This document shows, in pieces, positions 6,251 through 7,440 of a DNA stretch of 7,440 nt (its first letter is position 1; each line of letters starts with the position of its first letter). Position numbers and translations under genes: made by a program. The notes below the pieces were generated by a model. It worked only from the letters and a program-made list of their open reading frames with translations, ran no database searches and had not been told where the DNA came from. The stretch is taken from contig JALSNA010000418.1 in the NCBI GenBank assembly GCA_026987255.1, forward strand, positions 1 to 7,440. Direction: 5' to 3'. This DNA comes from Hyphomicrobiales bacterium. GTDB lineage: Bacteria > Pseudomonadota > Alphaproteobacteria > Rhizobiales > Aestuariivirgaceae.

Positions 6251-7426
6251 ATGTCGAAACTCGTTCCGCCTCATGGGGCCGATGAGGTCATACCGCTGCT
6301 CGTGCCGGCCGCCGAGCGCGCCGCCATGCTGGAGCACGCCAAGACCCTGAAGCAGGTCAAGATCGGCTCGCGCGCGGTCTCCGATGTCTCCATGTTCGCC
6401 ATGGGCGCCTATTCGCCGCTGGAAGGCTTCATGAACGAGGCGGACTGGCGCGGCGTATGCGCAGACATGAAGATGGAAAACGGCCTGTTCTGGCCCATTC
6501 CCATCACCTGCCCGGTGACCACGGAGGTGGCCGATACCATTGCCGAGGGCGAGGAAGTGGCGCTGGTCAACGAGGAAACCGGCGAGATCATGGCCATTCT
6601 CGACGTGGCCGAAAAGTATTCTCCCGACAAGGCCTTCGAATGCCAGCACGTCTATCGCACCACCGACATGGAGCATCCGGGCGTGCAGGCCACCATGGAG
6701 CTGGGCGATGTCTATCTGGCCGGGCGCGTCAAGGCGCTCTCGGAGGGCGAATACGCGGAGAAATACGGCGAGCTGTTCATGCGCCCGGCGGAATCGCGGG
6801 CCGAATTCGCCAAGCGTGGCTGGTCCAAGGTGGCGGCCTTCCAGACCCGCAATCCCATGCACCGCTCCCATGAGCATCTGGCCAAGATCGCCGTGGAGAC
6901 CCTCGACGGGGTGTTCATCCACCAGGTGCTGGGCAAGCTCAAGCCCGGCGACATTCCCGCCGAGGTGCGCACCAGGGCCATCCAGGCGATGATCGACAAC
7001 TATTTCGTGCCGGGCACGGTGATCCAGGCGGGCTATCCCATCGAGATGCGCTATGCCGGCCCGCGCGAGGCCCTGCTGCATGCGGTCATCCGCCAGAACT
7101 TCGGCTGCTCGCACCTGATCGTCGGGCGCGACCATGCCGGGGTGGGCGATTATTACGGCCCCTTCGATGCCCAGGACATCTTCGACGAGCTGTGGGAAGG
7201 CGCCCTTGTCACCCAGCCGCTGAAGATCGACATCACCTTCTATTGCAGGAAGTGCGACGGCATGGCCACCGCCAAGACCTGTCCGCATGGCAAGGAGGAC
7301 CGCATCACCATCTCCGGCACCGAGCAGCGCCGCCGCCTCGCCGCCGGCGAGGACATCCCGCCGGAGTTCTCCCGCCCCGAGGTGGTCAAGGTCCTGCAGG
7401 AATACTACGCCTCGCTGAACAGCTGA
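6251..7426 (+). CDS. sat: Sulfate adenylyltransferase (ATP sulfurylase), dissimilatory Sat type
   Basis: A 391-residue single-chain ATP sulfurylase catalysing ATP + sulfate = APS + pyrophosphate. It runs forward in sulfate activation and backward (making ATP) in sulfur oxidation. Key motifs are an N-terminal PUA-like region with [16 protein letters not shown] sequence (49-61), the active-site [11 protein letters not shown] (198-208), and [12 protein letters not shown] (292-303). A Cys/His cluster C332, C335, C344 and H346 resembles the structural zinc site of thermophile and archaeal-type enzymes. The C-terminus [10 protein letters not shown]...PPEFSRPEV is typical and complete, with no fused APS kinase. 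The start ATG 6251 is preceded by a purine-rich AAGAAGAGGGAGA. An in-frame GTG at 6215 lacks family sequence and was not used. Sat stands alone on its strand in the window, divergent from qmoA. APS reductase genes, its expected partners, are not in the window and may lie downstream. Confidence 0.95.
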   Translation: MSKLVPPHGADEVIPLLVPAAERAAMLEHAKTLKQVKIGSRAVSDVSMFAMGAYSPLEGFMNEADWRGVCADMKMENGLFWPIPITCPVTTEVADTIAEGEEVALVNEETGEIMAILDVAEKYSPDKAFECQHVYRTTDMEHPGVQATMELGDVYLAGRVKALSEGEYAEKYGELFMRPAESRAEFAKRGWSKVAAFQTRNPMHRSHEHLAKIAVETLDGVFIHQVLGKLKPGDIPAEVRTRAIQAMIDNYFVPGTVIQAGYPIEMRYAGPREALLHAVIRQNFGCSHLIVGRDHAGVGDYYGPFDAQDIFDELWEGALVTQPLKIDITFYCRKCDGMATAKTCPHGKEDRITISGTEQRRRLAAGEDIPPEFSRPEVVKVLQEYYASLNS

Positions 7427-7440
7427 GGCGTGCCAGCGCT

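Noticed and set aside
6137..7288. A 383-codon minus-strand frame opposite sat
   Set aside because: Sat motifs on the plus strand are unambiguous, and the antisense product has the typical His/Gly/Leu-rich shadow composition.

Overview
The window is a compact, GC-rich bacterial region (less GC-rich over the first ~150 bases) devoted mostly to dissimilatory sulfur metabolism. It carries four minus-strand genes encoding an electron-transfer complex of the APS-reductase partner type (QmoA, QmoB, HdrC, HdrB). A dissimilatory-type ATP sulfurylase (Sat) is transcribed divergently from it. A BrnT/BrnA toxin-antitoxin pair lies at the left end. The codon use and gene set suggest a GC-rich proteobacterium, plausibly a sulfur oxidiser, but this is inference. 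Sulfate-reducing lineages carry the same modules, and the window holds neither dsr nor apr genes that would settle the direction of flux.

Layout from left to right: (1) 1-146, AT-rich leader with a consensus -35 box and tandem 10-bp repeats, probably the autoregulated brnTA promoter. (2) 147-705, brnT and brnA on the plus strand, overlapping by 44 nt. (3) 721-751, a strong stem-loop with T-tracts in both directions that can terminate both converging operons. (4) 769-5876 on the minus strand, reading qmoA, qmoB, hdrC, hdrB, with intergenic gaps of only 5, 3 and 3 nt, which indicates a single translationally coupled operon. (5) 5877-6250, a 374-bp divergent control region with two notable inverted repeats. 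(6) 6251-7426, sat on the plus strand. The last 14 bases are non-coding as far as visible.

How the genes work together (established for the families): Sat interconverts sulfate plus ATP and APS plus pyrophosphate. APS reductase (AprAB, not in this window) interconverts APS and sulfite. The Qmo complex exchanges electrons between AprAB and the quinone pool or another redox partner. The usual membrane subunit QmoC is absent here. Its place is taken by separate soluble HdrC (two [4Fe-4S] clusters) and HdrB (two CCG domains), the QmoAB-HdrCB arrangement known from Gram-positive sulfate reducers and some sulfur oxidisers. None of the four proteins has an evident membrane segment, so how electrons reach the membrane is the main open question.

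I see no tRNA, rRNA, CRISPR array, insertion sequence or phage gene. The most notable points are the membrane-anchorless Qmo/Hdr variant, the dyads in the divergent control region, an acidic Ala/Asp-rich linker inside QmoB, and the zinc-motif form of Sat.
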